A stretch of 64,000 nucleotides of DNA from Mesorhizobium sp. Root102 (lineage in GTDB: Bacteria > Pseudomonadota > Alphaproteobacteria > Rhizobiales > Rhizobiaceae). Position numbers and translations under genes: made by a program. The notes beneath the pieces are model-generated. The model had not been told where the DNA came from, searched no databases, and worked only from the letters and a program-made list of their open reading frames with translations. Within the stretch, counting starts at the first letter, position 1. Every line of letters begins with the position of its first letter. The stretch lies in contig NZ_LMCP01000009.1 of the NCBI RefSeq assembly GCF_001425625.1, positions 1-64,000 of the forward strand. Reading direction: 5' to 3'. Shown in pieces: positions 33,399 to 42,750 of the stretch.

Positions 33399-34406
33399 TC
33401 AATCGCCCTCGTCCTCGTAGCCGACCAGGTGCAGCGGTCGCGCCGCGATGCCTTCGAGTTCGCACCAGCGAACCAGCGCTTCCTCGCGGCCATGCGTCAC
33501 CCAGATTTCCTCGGCTCCGGTCTCCTTGATGGTGGCGGTCAGCTCGTCCCAGTCGGCATGGTCCGAGATGATCAGCGGCAATTCGACACCGCCTTGCTTG
33601 GCGCGCTGGCGAATGCGCATCCAGCCGGAGGCAAAGCACGAGATCGGATCGGGAAAGCGGCGCGCCCAGCGGTCGGCGAAGGCCGATGGCGGGCCGACGA
33701 CGATGGCGCCCGCGAAATCTTGGTCGCCGCCCTCCACCGTTGCCGGTTCGAGAGTGCCCAGGTCGATGCCCTGGCTCTGGTAATACTCGCTAAGTTTGGC
33801 CAGCGCGCCATGGATGTAGAGCGGCCGGTCGTAGCCGGCGTCGCGCAACAGCCGCATCACCCGCTGTGCCTTGCCCAGCGCATAGGCGCCGACCAGATGC
33901 GAGCGTTCGGGAAACTGCGCCGCCGATTTCAGCAGGCGGGCGATCTCGTCGGTATCGGGTGGATGGCGAAACACCGGCAGGCCAAAGGTCGCTTCGGTGA
34001 TGAACACATCGCACTGGATCGGCTCGAATGGCGCGCAAGTCGCGTCCCTCTGCCGCTTGTAGTCGCCGGAAGCGACGATGCGCGTGCCCTGATGCTCGAC
34101 GGATATCTGTGCCGAGCCCAGCACATGGCCGGCTGGATGGAAGCTGACGCTGACACCGTTGAGGGCAATCGTCTCGCCGAGCTGTGCCGCTTGCGTTGTT
34201 CCCGCGAAGTCCTCGCCATAGCGCAGACCCATGATGTCGAGCGTCTGTTGCGTCGCCAGCACCGAGCGGTGGCCGGAGCGTGCATGGTCGGAATGGCCAT
34301 GCGTGATCAGCGCCCGGTCGACTGGCCGCACCGGGTCGATGAAGAAATCGCCCGGCGGGCAATAGAGGCCCTCGGGCCGGGGATGAAGCAGGTCGCTGGC
34401 GCGCAT
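33399..34406 (-). CDS. Ligase-associated MBL-fold DNA exonuclease
   Basis: This 335-residue metallo-beta-lactamase/beta-CASP-type nuclease has the metal motif ITHGHSDHARSGH, followed by SFHPAGHVLGSAQISVEH and the downstream IISDHADWDEL. Proteins of this family are encoded next to ATP-dependent DNA ligases and process DNA ends before sealing. The ATG at 34406 gives the family N-terminus (MRASDLLHPRPEGLYCPPGD). A longer frame to 34514 has no support. Its stop is 4 bases upstream of the ligase start. Confidence 0.9.
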   Translation of the reverse strand: MRASDLLHPRPEGLYCPPGDFFIDPVRPVDRALITHGHSDHARSGHRSVLATQQTLDIMGLRYGEDFAGTTQAAQLGETIALNGVSVSFHPAGHVLGSAQISVEHQGTRIVASGDYKRQRDATCAPFEPIQCDVFITEATFGLPVFRHPPDTDEIARLLKSAAQFPERSHLVGAYALGKAQRVMRLLRDAGYDRPLYIHGALAKLSEYYQSQGIDLGTLEPATVEGGDQDFAGAIVVGPPSAFADRWARRFPDPISCFASGWMRIRQRAKQGGVELPLIISDHADWDELTATIKETGAEEIWVTHGREEALVRWCELEGIAARPLHLVGYEDEGD

Positions 34407-34512
34407 GATCCCCAAGATAGGATATAATTCCGCTGCGGGAAGCCTGTTGTAAGTGACTGCTGACTCCCGCATACAGCACCGCCGGCTCGATCCGCCGACA
34501 GGACCCATCGCC

Positions 34513-35430
34513 ATGAAACCGCTTCAGGCCTCGTCCGGCGACTTGAACGCCGATCGCCGTGCCGACTATGCCGAGATGCTTCATGCGGATGGCGATCATG
34601 CGGCGGCGGCGGAATTGCTGCTCGGTGCGCTGGAAATGACGCCGCTATGGGCGATGGGCTGGTTTCGCCTCGGCGAAATACAGCTTGCGGCGGGCGCACC
34701 GGATCTGGCTGCGCAGGCCTGGACGATGTCGCTGCAACTCGATCCATCCGATCATCAAGGCGCTGCGCTGAACCTGCAATTGATCGGCAAGGCGCCGGCG
34801 GTCGATGCACTCCCCAGTGCCTTCGTGGAGACCTTGTTCGACCATTATGCCGAGAGTTTCGATGAATCATTGGTCGACAGACTGGGCTACCGGCTGCCTG
34901 AGTTGCTCGATCAGGCCATTCGAACGGCAAGGCCGGGGCGCCTCCCGCTGGCGCTGGATCTCGGCTGCGGCACCGGCCTGATGGGGCAGAAGCTGCGGCC
35001 GATCGCCGATCGGCTGGAGGGCTATGACATCTCGGCCAGGATGCTGAAGCAGGCGCGGGCCAAGGGCGCCTATGATTTCCTCGGCAAGGCCGATCTGCGG
35101 GATTTTTCCTATGCCGGTCCGAAAGCCGATCTGGTGACGGTGGCCGATGTCTTCATCTATGTCGGCGCGCTGGGCGGCGTTGTGAAGACGATTGCCGGCT
35201 TGCTGGCCAGCGATGGCCTTTTCGCGTTTTCCGTCGAGAGGCTGGCCGGCAGTGGCGATTTTGTCTTGCAGCCATCACGCCGCTACGCGCATGCGCAACA
35301 CTATGTGCGGGACATCCTGGCTGCCAACGGATTTTCGGTCCTGTCGCTGGAAACAACCGTGATCCGGCAGGACCGGCGGGAACCCGTCAATGGGCTGGTC
35401 GTTGTGGCAGGCAGGTTGCCAGCGGGTTGA
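34513..35430 (+). CDS. TPR-containing class I SAM methyltransferase
   Basis: In this 305-residue protein the first 90 residues form two TPR-like helical repeats (DHAAAAELLLGALEMTPLWAMGWFRLG, APDLAAQAWTMSLQLDP). A Rossmann methyltransferase follows, with motif I LALDLGCGTGLMGQKL, EGYDISARMLKQA, and ADLVTVADVFIYVGAL. It probably methylates a protein or small molecule. The target is unknown. It is divergent from the ligase-exonuclease pair and monocistronic. Confidence 0.82.
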   Translation: MKPLQASSGDLNADRRADYAEMLHADGDHAAAAELLLGALEMTPLWAMGWFRLGEIQLAAGAPDLAAQAWTMSLQLDPSDHQGAALNLQLIGKAPAVDALPSAFVETLFDHYAESFDESLVDRLGYRLPELLDQAIRTARPGRLPLALDLGCGTGLMGQKLRPIADRLEGYDISARMLKQARAKGAYDFLGKADLRDFSYAGPKADLVTVADVFIYVGALGGVVKTIAGLLASDGLFAFSVERLAGSGDFVLQPSRRYAHAQHYVRDILAANGFSVLSLETTVIRQDRREPVNGLVVVAGRLPAG

Positions 35431-35533
35431 GGCTGCAATCTCTCGTCGGATTCGCGAAAAAGTCCGATTTGCATGCGCGACTGATATTTGCGATCTGGTC
35501 GCGTCAGGGCGGGATATCAGAGGAGCATAGTCG

Positions 35534-35896
35534 ATGCGCTGGAACATGATGATCTTGGCATCTTGCCTGCTGACTGCCGGCTGCGTCGGCGGCACTTCGA
35601 TGTCGGAACGCCAGGACGCCAACATCCAGTCTTCCCTGCAGTACGACAGGGTGCCGTGCGACCAGTTGCTGGCGCAGCGCAACGGTTTGGCGCAACAATA
35701 CAACCTTCCGACCAAGGCCAAGCCGACCTTCTCCAATCCGGCGATGGGCTTCGGCCCGTTCACGCCGGACATGCGCTCCAAGGCCAAGCGCGACACCGAC
35801 AAGGCGAGCGGCGAGATCGATGCCATGAACCGGTCGATCGATCGTCGCGAATGCGGCCAGCCGGACAAGCAGAAGAAGTTCGCCCTGCCAGGTTAG
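35534..35896 (+). CDS. Small putative lipoprotein
   Basis: This 120-residue protein has a lipoprotein signal: MRWNMMILASCLLTAGC, with lipobox L-T-A-G-C and the lipidated cysteine at residue 17. The rest is polar with two more cysteines and no recognised domain. It is followed convergently by the dehydrogenase gene, and the two stop codons overlap by 4 bases. Confidence 0.75.
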   Translation: MRWNMMILASCLLTAGCVGGTSMSERQDANIQSSLQYDRVPCDQLLAQRNGLAQQYNLPTKAKPTFSNPAMGFGPFTPDMRSKAKRDTDKASGEIDAMNRSIDRRECGQPDKQKKFALPG

Positions 35897-36834
35897 TACC
35901 CCGCCTTGCGGTCCACGAGATTGTCGAGCTTTTCGCCGCGCTCGAAGGCGTCCATCTGGCGCAGCATGATTGGCGCCAAATGGACAGGGTCGGAGGTCGC
36001 CGCCGCGTGAGGCGTCACGAACACTTTTGGATGTCCCCACAGCGGACTGGTCTTCGGCAACGGTTCAACCTCGAACACATCCAGGCTCGCCTCCTTCAGC
36101 GTGCCGTCGCCCAGCGCCCGCAAAATATCGGCGTCCTTCTGCAGGCGGCCGCGCCCGGCATTGATCAGCACCGAGCCGCCGAGGCCGTTGCGCTTCCTCA
36201 ATTCCTTCAGCACGCCATAGTTGATGATGCCCTTTGTGTCCGGCGTCAGCGGCAAAAGCACCACCAGGATGTCGGTTGCCTTGAGGAAGGGAATGAGTCC
36301 GGCCTCGCCGGAATAGGTCGCGACGCCTTGCATCGGCCGCTCGCCTCGCGACCAGCCATTGACGGCAAAGCCGAGCGATAGCAGCACCGAGGCCGCGGCG
36401 CGGCCGAGACTGCCGAGCCCCATGATACCGACCGAAATGTCAGCGGCCGGCCTTTGCGGTGGCTCGTGCCAGATCTTCTTCGACTGCTGCGACCGGTAGA
36501 GCAGGCCCTGGCGGTGATGGTCGAGAACCCGCCAGACAACATATTCGGTCATGTACTGGGTGAGGTTGTCGGCGACGACCTTGACGATCGGCACGTCGGG
36601 CAGGCCGGGGTCGGCGAAGATATGGTCGACGCCGGCGCCGATCGAGAAGATGGCGCGCAGATTGGGCAGCGACGCCAGGATGTTCGGCTTCTGCTTCCAC
36701 ACCACGGCATAGGTGATCGACGGGTCGCTGGCGCCGTTTGGCTCCAGCACCACCTCGCGTTCGGCCGACAGGAGTTCGCGCCAGCGCTGCGGATGAAAGC
36801 CGGTGACGGCAAGCAGGATGCGGCCTTTTTCCAT
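35893..36834 (-). CDS. D-2-hydroxyacid dehydrogenase (glyoxylate/hydroxypyruvate reductase A type)
   Basis: This 313-residue NAD(P)-dependent reductase of the D-isomer-specific family has the dinucleotide motif GIMGLGSLGRAAASVL, the catalytic Arg in LINAGRGRLQ, the Glu in FEVEPLP, and the catalytic His in VTPHAAATSDP. GhrA-type enzymes reduce glyoxylate and hydroxypyruvate. Specificity cannot be fixed from sequence. The ATG at 36834 follows a GAGAAG ribosome site. A longer frame runs back through the dispersed repeat at 36867-36979 and is rejected. Confidence 0.88.
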   Translation of the reverse strand: MEKGRILLAVTGFHPQRWRELLSAEREVVLEPNGASDPSITYAVVWKQKPNILASLPNLRAIFSIGAGVDHIFADPGLPDVPIVKVVADNLTQYMTEYVVWRVLDHHRQGLLYRSQQSKKIWHEPPQRPAADISVGIMGLGSLGRAAASVLLSLGFAVNGWSRGERPMQGVATYSGEAGLIPFLKATDILVVLLPLTPDTKGIINYGVLKELRKRNGLGGSVLINAGRGRLQKDADILRALGDGTLKEASLDVFEVEPLPKTSPLWGHPKVFVTPHAAATSDPVHLAPIMLRQMDAFERGEKLDNLVDRKAGY

Positions 36835-36866
36835 TGCAGTCTTCTCGTCCCTGTTTACGCTACCGT

Positions 36867-36979
36867 TCATCATTTCCGGGAAACGCTGAACCGCTCTCTT
36901 TTGTTTGGAGCAGTTCCCAACGGAAAGCACTATGCGCTTTTCCCGGGAAAACCGTTTCACACTTCCCGGAATTGCTCTC
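36867..36979 (-). repeat. Dispersed rhizobial intergenic repeat, copy 1
   Basis: Read on the minus strand, this stretch aligns over about 110 bases with the plus-strand copy at 52005-52117. Shared blocks include CCAAACAAAAGAGAGCGGT against CGAAACAAAGAGAGAGCGGT, the preceding GCTTTCC, and the ending GGAAATGATG against TGAAATGATG. It contains internal complementary GGAAAA/TTTTCC blocks and is of a type common between genes in Mesorhizobium. It fills the gap between yejF and the dehydrogenase gene. Confidence 0.65.
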
Positions 36980-36980
36980 G

Positions 36981-38612
36981 TCACTCGCTGACGATGCCGA
37001 CCGGCGCCGTCTCTATCTTGAAGGCGGCCGAAATCAGCGCCCGAGTATAGTCTGTTTGCGGGTTTTCAAAAATCTGCTGGGAAGAACCGGCTTCTACAAT
37101 CCTGCCATTGCGCATGACGATGACGTCGTTGGCCAGCGCGCGGATGACCTTCAGGTCATGGCTGATGAAAAGATAGGCGAGGTCGTGCTTGGCCTGCAGG
37201 CTGCGCAACAGGTCGACGACCTGCGCCTGCACGCTCATGTCGAGCGCCGATGTCGGCTCGTCCAGCATGACGAAGCGAGGGTTGAGCACCATGGCGCGTG
37301 CGATGGCAACGCGCTGGCGCTGGCCGCCGGAGAACTCGTGCGGATAGCGGTTGCGTGTCGCCGGGTCGAGCCCGACCTCCTTCAGCACATCGGCCACTTT
37401 GTCGTCGCGCTGGTCGGGCGACAGCTTCGGCTCGTGGATCTTCAGGCCTTCCTCGATGATCTCGGCGATCGACATGCGCGGGCTGAGCGAGCCGAACGGA
37501 TCCTGGAAGACGATCTGCAATTCGCGCCTGAGCGGCCGCATGGCGTTGAAGGACAGCTGGTTGATGTCGCGGCCGTTGAACTGGATGCTCCCGGTCGACG
37601 AGATCATGCGTGCCAGCGCCAGGCCGAGCGTTGTCTTGCCCGAGCCGGATTCGCCGACCACACCCAGCGTCTGGCCGGCGCGCACGGTGACATCGATCCC
37701 GTCGACCGCCTTTACATTGTCGACGGTGCGGCGGAAGAAGCCCTGCTTGATCGGGAACCAGACCTTTATGTCCTTGCCGGTCATCACAGGCTTGGCGGCG
37801 GCATTGGCCGCCGGCGGTTTGCCTTTCGGCTCGGCCGCCAGCAGATGCCTTGTATAGGCATGCTGCGGATTGGCGAAGATCTCCTTGGTCGGGCCGGTCT
37901 CGACGATCTTGCCCTTGGTCATCACGCAGACCCGGTCGGCAATCTTGCGCACGATGCCGAGATCATGGGTGATGAACAGCATCGACATGCCCTTGCGGCT
38001 CTTCAAGCCGGCCAGCAATTCGAGGATCTGCGCCTGCACGGTGACATCGAGCGCCGTCGTCGGTTCGTCGGCGATCAAAAGTTCTGGCTCGTTGGCCAGC
38101 GCCATGGCGATCATCACACGCTGGCGCTGGCCACCGGACAACTGGTGCGGATAGGCATCGAGGCGCTTGTGCGGATCGCGAATTCCGACCTCGTTGAGCA
38201 AGGCCAGCGTGCGCTCCCTGGCCGGGCGGTCGGCCATGCCTTGATGCAGCTTCAGGATCTCGACGATCTGATGCTCGATCGTGTGCAGCGGATTGAGCGA
38301 GGTCATCGGCTCCTGGAAGATCATGGTGATCTTGTTGCCGCGCACCTGCCGCAACTGCTTCTCGCTCATCGCAAGCAGGTCGGCGCCCTGGAACAGGATC
38401 CTTCCCGAGGGGTGGCTGGCGCTGGGATAGGGCAACAGCTTCAGCACCGACAGTGCCGAGACCGATTTGCCGGAGCCGGATTCGCCGACCAGCGCCACCG
38501 TCTCGCCCTTGGCGATATCGAACGAGATGTGGTCGACCGCCAACGACTGGCCGCCGCCCTGGCCGAAGGCGACGCTGAGGTCCTGTACGCTGAGCAGGGG
38601 GGCTTCGCTCAT
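36981..38612 (-). CDS. yejF: Microcin C/peptide ABC transporter dual ATPase
   Basis: This 543-residue protein is a tandem of two ABC ATPase domains. The first has [28 protein letters not shown] and [11 protein letters not shown]. The second has [29 protein letters not shown] and [12 protein letters not shown]. This fused layout defines YejF and separates it from Opp/Dpp systems, which use two separate ATPases. The ATG at 38612 overlaps the yejE stop by 4 bases. In Sinorhizobium, YejABEF has been linked to handling of plant antimicrobial NCR peptides. Confidence 0.93.
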   Translation of the reverse strand: MSEAPLLSVQDLSVAFGQGGGQSLAVDHISFDIAKGETVALVGESGSGKSVSALSVLKLLPYPSASHPSGRILFQGADLLAMSEKQLRQVRGNKITMIFQEPMTSLNPLHTIEHQIVEILKLHQGMADRPARERTLALLNEVGIRDPHKRLDAYPHQLSGGQRQRVMIAMALANEPELLIADEPTTALDVTVQAQILELLAGLKSRKGMSMLFITHDLGIVRKIADRVCVMTKGKIVETGPTKEIFANPQHAYTRHLLAAEPKGKPPAANAAAKPVMTGKDIKVWFPIKQGFFRRTVDNVKAVDGIDVTVRAGQTLGVVGESGSGKTTLGLALARMISSTGSIQFNGRDINQLSFNAMRPLRRELQIVFQDPFGSLSPRMSIAEIIEEGLKIHEPKLSPDQRDDKVADVLKEVGLDPATRNRYPHEFSGGQRQRVAIARAMVLNPRFVMLDEPTSALDMSVQAQVVDLLRSLQAKHDLAYLFISHDLKVIRALANDVIVMRNGRIVEAGSSQQIFENPQTDYTRALISAAFKIETAPVGIVSE

Positions 38613-39754
38613 CGGAACGTCTTGCGCGGATCGAAGGCATCGCGCGTCGCCTCGCCGACGAAGACCAGCAGCGACAGCATCAGCGAGATGACGACGAATC
38701 CGGAAATGCCGAGCCACGGCGCGTTGAGGTTGCGCTGCGCCTGCTTGAGTAGCTCGCCAAGCGAGGCGGAGCCGGGCGGCAGGCCGAAGCCGAGATAGTC
38801 GAGCGAGGTCAGCGTCGAGATCGAGCCTGAGAGCAGGAAGGGCATGAAGGTCAATGTCGCCACCATGGCGTTGGGCAACAGGTGCCGGAACATGATGGTG
38901 CGGTTGGGCACGCCGAGAGCGCGCGCCGCGTTGACATATTCGAAATTGCGGGCGCGCAGGAACTCGGCCCGCACCACGCCGACCAGCGCCACCCAGGAGA
39001 ACAAGAGCATCAGGCCGAGCAGGATGAAGAAGCCCGGCGGCAGGATGGCGGCGACGATGAGCAGGAGATAGAGCACCGGGATGGCCGACCAGATTTCGAT
39101 GAAACGCTGGAACAGCAGATCCGTCCAACCGCCGAAATAGCCTTGCACGGCGCCGGCCGCGACGCCGATCAGTGCCGAGCCGGCAGTCAGGATCAGGCCG
39201 AACAACACCGAAATGCGGAAGCCGTAGATGACGCGCGCCAGCACGTCGCGCGCCTGGTCGTCGGTGCCGAGCCAGTTCCAGTTGCCGACGATGCAGGCAG
39301 GGTCGGCAGCGCCTTGCGGATACTGGTTGCAGCGCGTCTTGGCGTCATACTGCCAGGACGGCTTGGCAGGGGCCGCTTCCGGAATGGCGTTGTTGACGGT
39401 CTGGTAGGAGTAGCGCACCGGAGGCCAGATCATCCAGCCATTGGCGTTGATCTCGTCCTGGATGACCGGGTCGCGATAGTCGGTCACGGCATAGAAACCG
39501 CCGAATTTTTCTTCGGGGTAGGCGACCAGAACCGGAAACAGGATCTCGCCCTTGTAGGAAGCGATGATCGGCTTGTCGTTGGCGATGAATTCGGCAAACA
39601 GCGACAGCACGAACAGGACGAGGAAGATCCACAACGACCAGAAGCCGCGCCGGTTGGCTTTGAAATTCTGTATGCGGCGCTTGTTGAGCGGCGACAGAAA
39701 CGGCCGCTTGATCCGCGCGGGTACCGCCTCCGCGGTGGCAGTAGTCTCCGACAT
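38609..39754 (-). CDS. yejE: Microcin C/peptide ABC transporter permease
   Basis: This 381-residue permease begins with a cytoplasmic stretch and FKANRRGFWSLWIFLVLFVLSLFAEFIA. A periplasmic region of about 100 residues (DYRDPVIQDEINANGWMIWPP) follows. The core begins at LGTDDQARDVLARVIYGFRIS and has the EAA loop with ARALGVP. The long periplasmic insertion after the first helix is characteristic of YejE. It overlaps yejB by one base (TGATG) and yejF by four. Confidence 0.93.
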   Translation of the reverse strand: MSETTATAEAVPARIKRPFLSPLNKRRIQNFKANRRGFWSLWIFLVLFVLSLFAEFIANDKPIIASYKGEILFPVLVAYPEEKFGGFYAVTDYRDPVIQDEINANGWMIWPPVRYSYQTVNNAIPEAAPAKPSWQYDAKTRCNQYPQGAADPACIVGNWNWLGTDDQARDVLARVIYGFRISVLFGLILTAGSALIGVAAGAVQGYFGGWTDLLFQRFIEIWSAIPVLYLLLIVAAILPPGFFILLGLMLLFSWVALVGVVRAEFLRARNFEYVNAARALGVPNRTIMFRHLLPNAMVATLTFMPFLLSGSISTLTSLDYLGFGLPPGSASLGELLKQAQRNLNAPWLGISGFVVISLMLSLLVFVGEATRDAFDPRKTFR

Positions 39755-40851
39755 CAGACGTCTCTCCGCTCGAAATCGATGCGCGGATCGACCCAGGTGT
39801 AGAGCAGGTCGGACAACAGCCCGACGAACAGCCCCAGAAGCGAGAAGATGTAGAGATTGGCGAACACCACCGGATAGTCGCGCTCGACCACCGACCTGAA
39901 GCCGAGCAGGCCGAGGCCATCGAGGGAAAAGATGTTCTCGATCAGCAGCGAGCCGGTGAAGAAGGCCGAGATGAAGGCGCCGGGAAAGCCGGCAATGACG
40001 ATCAGCATGGCATTGCGGAAGACGTGGCCGTAGAGCACCTGTCGTTCCGACAGGCCCTTGGCCCGCGCCGTCACCACATACTGCTTGCGGATTTCTTCGA
40101 GGAACGAGTTCTTGGTCAACAGCGTCGTGGTGGCGAAGGCCGACAGCACCAGCGCGGTCAGTGGCAAGGTCATGTGCCAGAAATAGTCGACGATCTTGCC
40201 CCACCAGGATAATTGATCCCAATTGTCTGAGGTGAGGCCGCGCAACGGAAACCAGTCCCAGAAGGACCCGCCGGCAAACAGCACCATCAGCATGATGCCG
40301 AACAGGAAGCCCGGGATGGCATAGCCGACAATGACGATGCCGCTGGTCCAGACGTCGAATGGAGTGCCGTCCTTGACCGCCTTGCGGATGCCGAGCGGGA
40401 TCGAGATCAGGTAGGACAGCAGTGTGATCCACAGCCCGATCGAGATCGACACCGGCATTTTTTCCAGGATCAGGTCGAGCACGGAAATGTCGCGGAAATA
40501 GCTGTCGCCGAAATCGAAGCGGGCATAGTTCCACAGCATCATGCCGAAGCGTTCGAGCGGCGGCTTGTCGAAGCCGAACTGCTTTTCCAGCTTCTTGATG
40601 AACTCCGGGTCGAGCCCTTGTGCCCCGCGATATTTCGAACTGACGTCGCCAGCGACATCGAAGTTGCCGCCAGCACCCGCGTCGCCGCCACCGCCGCCGA
40701 GGCGGTCGCTGCCGCCCTGGTTGGTCAGTCGGGCGATGACCTGTTCGACCGGGCCGCCGGGCGCGAACTGGATGACGGCGAAGGATATCGCCATGATGCC
40801 GAACAGGGTCGGGATCATCAAAAGGATGCGGCGCAGGATATAGGCGCCCAT
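39754..40851 (-). CDS. yejB: Microcin C/peptide ABC transporter permease
   Basis: This 365-residue permease opens with [36 protein letters not shown], then a glycine-rich loop ([16 protein letters not shown]) and six helices, ending in [44 protein letters not shown]. Length and order match E. coli YejB. The glycine-rich stretch near residue 55 is longer than I expect for the family. The gene follows the second binding-protein gene by 30 bases. Confidence 0.93.
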   Translation of the reverse strand: MGAYILRRILLMIPTLFGIMAISFAVIQFAPGGPVEQVIARLTNQGGSDRLGGGGGDAGAGGNFDVAGDVSSKYRGAQGLDPEFIKKLEKQFGFDKPPLERFGMMLWNYARFDFGDSYFRDISVLDLILEKMPVSISIGLWITLLSYLISIPLGIRKAVKDGTPFDVWTSGIVIVGYAIPGFLFGIMLMVLFAGGSFWDWFPLRGLTSDNWDQLSWWGKIVDYFWHMTLPLTALVLSAFATTTLLTKNSFLEEIRKQYVVTARAKGLSERQVLYGHVFRNAMLIVIAGFPGAFISAFFTGSLLIENIFSLDGLGLLGFRSVVERDYPVVFANLYIFSLLGLFVGLLSDLLYTWVDPRIDFERRDV

Positions 40852-40881
40852 CAGGCCTTCTGCCCTCGTTGAGCGAACATT

Positions 40882-42750
40882 TCAGCCTTTGCCAATTTTT
40901 GCCGCCTTGCCTTTATCGAACCACCACAGCGTCTCGACCGGAAAGCCGAAATCGGGTTTCTGCTCGACAAAGCCGAACATGTCCCAATAGGCGACGCGGT
41001 GATTCGCCAGATAGTATGTTGGAATCCAGTCCAGCCGCGCGCGCAAGACCCGGTCGAGCGCTCTGAGCGCCGTGACGAGTTCGATTCGGCTTTTCGCCTT
41101 GCCGGCTGCCACGATCAGCGCATCGATGGCCCTGCTTTCGGTGCCGGGATAGTTGCGCTGCCCCGGCGTTTTCGCCATTCGAGAGTCATAGAGAATCTCC
41201 AGGCCGTCGTCGGTCGGCGTCGCCCCGATCGACCATGCGAGCACGGTGAGATCGAAGTCGAAGTCGCTGTGCCGCTGTTCATATTGCGTCGAATCGACCT
41301 GCCGGATCGAGGTGTCGATCCCGATCGCCTTCATATTCTCGGACCATGGGGTGAAGATGCGAACGATGCCGTCATCCTCCGCCAGCATTTCCACACGCAG
41401 CCGCTCGCCCTTGTCGTTGACGACGAAACTGCCCGCGCGCTTCCAGCCGGCTTGCGCGAGCAGTCTCGAAGCCTCGCCCAGCAGCTTGCGGTCGTGGCCA
41501 GAACCGTCGGAGGCAGGCTGCACCACCGCTTCGCCGAAGGCCTCCGGCGGCAATTCGGCCCGGAACGGCTCCAGCAGCGCCAATTCCCCGGGCGAGGGCA
41601 TGCCTTCGGCCTTGTAATCCGACCGTTCGAAGTTCGATTGCGAGCGCTCGTAGGAGCCAAAAAACAAAGCCCGCTTCATCCATTCGAAATCGAAACACCT
41701 GGCTATCGCCTGCCGCACCCGCTCGTCGCGGAACTGCGGACGCCGCTGGTTCAGCGCGGCAGCCTGCATGGAGGGCGTTTTCTCACCGGGAAATTCGCGT
41801 TTGACCACCTTGCCGCCTTTCAGCGCCGGAAAGTCATAGCCTGTCGCCCATACCCGCGCGGTGAATTCCTCGCGAAAATGCGTGTCACCTTTCTTGAAGG
41901 CTTCGAAGGCGGCCTGCCGATCGAGATAGAAGTCGATGCGGATGCGGTCGAAATTGTAGAGGCCTCGGTTCACTGGGAGGTCGCGGCCCCAATAGTCGGC
42001 CACGCGGTCATATTCGACAGTCTGTCCGGCCGCCACGCGCCCAATCTTGTAGGGTCCCGAGCCAAGTGGCGGTGTCATCGTCGAGGCATCGAAATCATTG
42101 GCCGTATAAAAGGCCTTGGAGACGATCGGCATTCCCACGATCTTGAGGATATTTTGCGCCGACTGTTCGCCATTGAAGGTGAGATCGAGGGTGGCGGGAT
42201 CGGCCGCAACCGCGTCGGTCATGTACCGCAACGCCTGGGAAAGGTTCGGATGGCCCTTGTCCTTATAAAGCTTCAGCGCGAAGACAACGTCTTCCGCGGT
42301 CAGCGGCGAGCCGTCGTGGAAACGCGCTTGCGGTCGCAGCGCGAAGCGGAAACCGTTGCGGTCTGGCGACAGGGTAACGGTTTCGGCAAGCAGGCCATAG
42401 ACAGCATCCGGCTCATCGAGCGCGCTAGTCATCAGCGAATCGAAACAGAGTTCGGTGCGCGGCGGCGCCTCCCCCTTCAACACCAGTGAATTCAATGTGT
42501 TGAAGGTCAGGAAGCTCTGATTGAGGGTCGAGTTCGGCGGCGCGAAATTCATCTGGCCGCCCTTGGGGGCATCCGGATTGACGTAGTCGAAATGTGTGAA
42601 ATCCGGCTTGTATTTGAGGTCGCCGAAGGCCGACAGGCCATGCAGCTTGGTGCCGGTCGCAATTTCGGCAAAAGCCTTGCCGGGCAGCAGAGTTGCCGCA
42701 GCTGCTGCCGTGCCGAGGGCGAGAAAGTCGCGACGAGGCAGGACCGCCAT
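40882..42750 (-). CDS. yejA: Second YejA-type substrate-binding protein
   Basis: This 622-residue family-5 periplasmic protein has an Arg-Arg signal sequence (MAVLPRRDFLALGTAAAAAT, cleavage after AFA). The mature protein contains FTHFDYVNPDAPKGG, the YejA hallmark, LTFNTLNSLVLKG, RFHDGSPLTAEDVVFALKLY and HFREEFTARVWATGYDFPA. Its ATG overlaps the stop of the preceding binding-protein gene by one base, so the two homologous genes are translated in tandem. The second copy probably widens or changes the peptide range. Confidence 0.9.
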   Translation of the reverse strand: MAVLPRRDFLALGTAAAAATLLPGKAFAEIATGTKLHGLSAFGDLKYKPDFTHFDYVNPDAPKGGQMNFAPPNSTLNQSFLTFNTLNSLVLKGEAPPRTELCFDSLMTSALDEPDAVYGLLAETVTLSPDRNGFRFALRPQARFHDGSPLTAEDVVFALKLYKDKGHPNLSQALRYMTDAVAADPATLDLTFNGEQSAQNILKIVGMPIVSKAFYTANDFDASTMTPPLGSGPYKIGRVAAGQTVEYDRVADYWGRDLPVNRGLYNFDRIRIDFYLDRQAAFEAFKKGDTHFREEFTARVWATGYDFPALKGGKVVKREFPGEKTPSMQAAALNQRRPQFRDERVRQAIARCFDFEWMKRALFFGSYERSQSNFERSDYKAEGMPSPGELALLEPFRAELPPEAFGEAVVQPASDGSGHDRKLLGEASRLLAQAGWKRAGSFVVNDKGERLRVEMLAEDDGIVRIFTPWSENMKAIGIDTSIRQVDSTQYEQRHSDFDFDLTVLAWSIGATPTDDGLEILYDSRMAKTPGQRNYPGTESRAIDALIVAAGKAKSRIELVTALRALDRVLRARLDWIPTYYLANHRVAYWDMFGFVEQKPDFGFPVETLWWFDKGKAAKIGKG

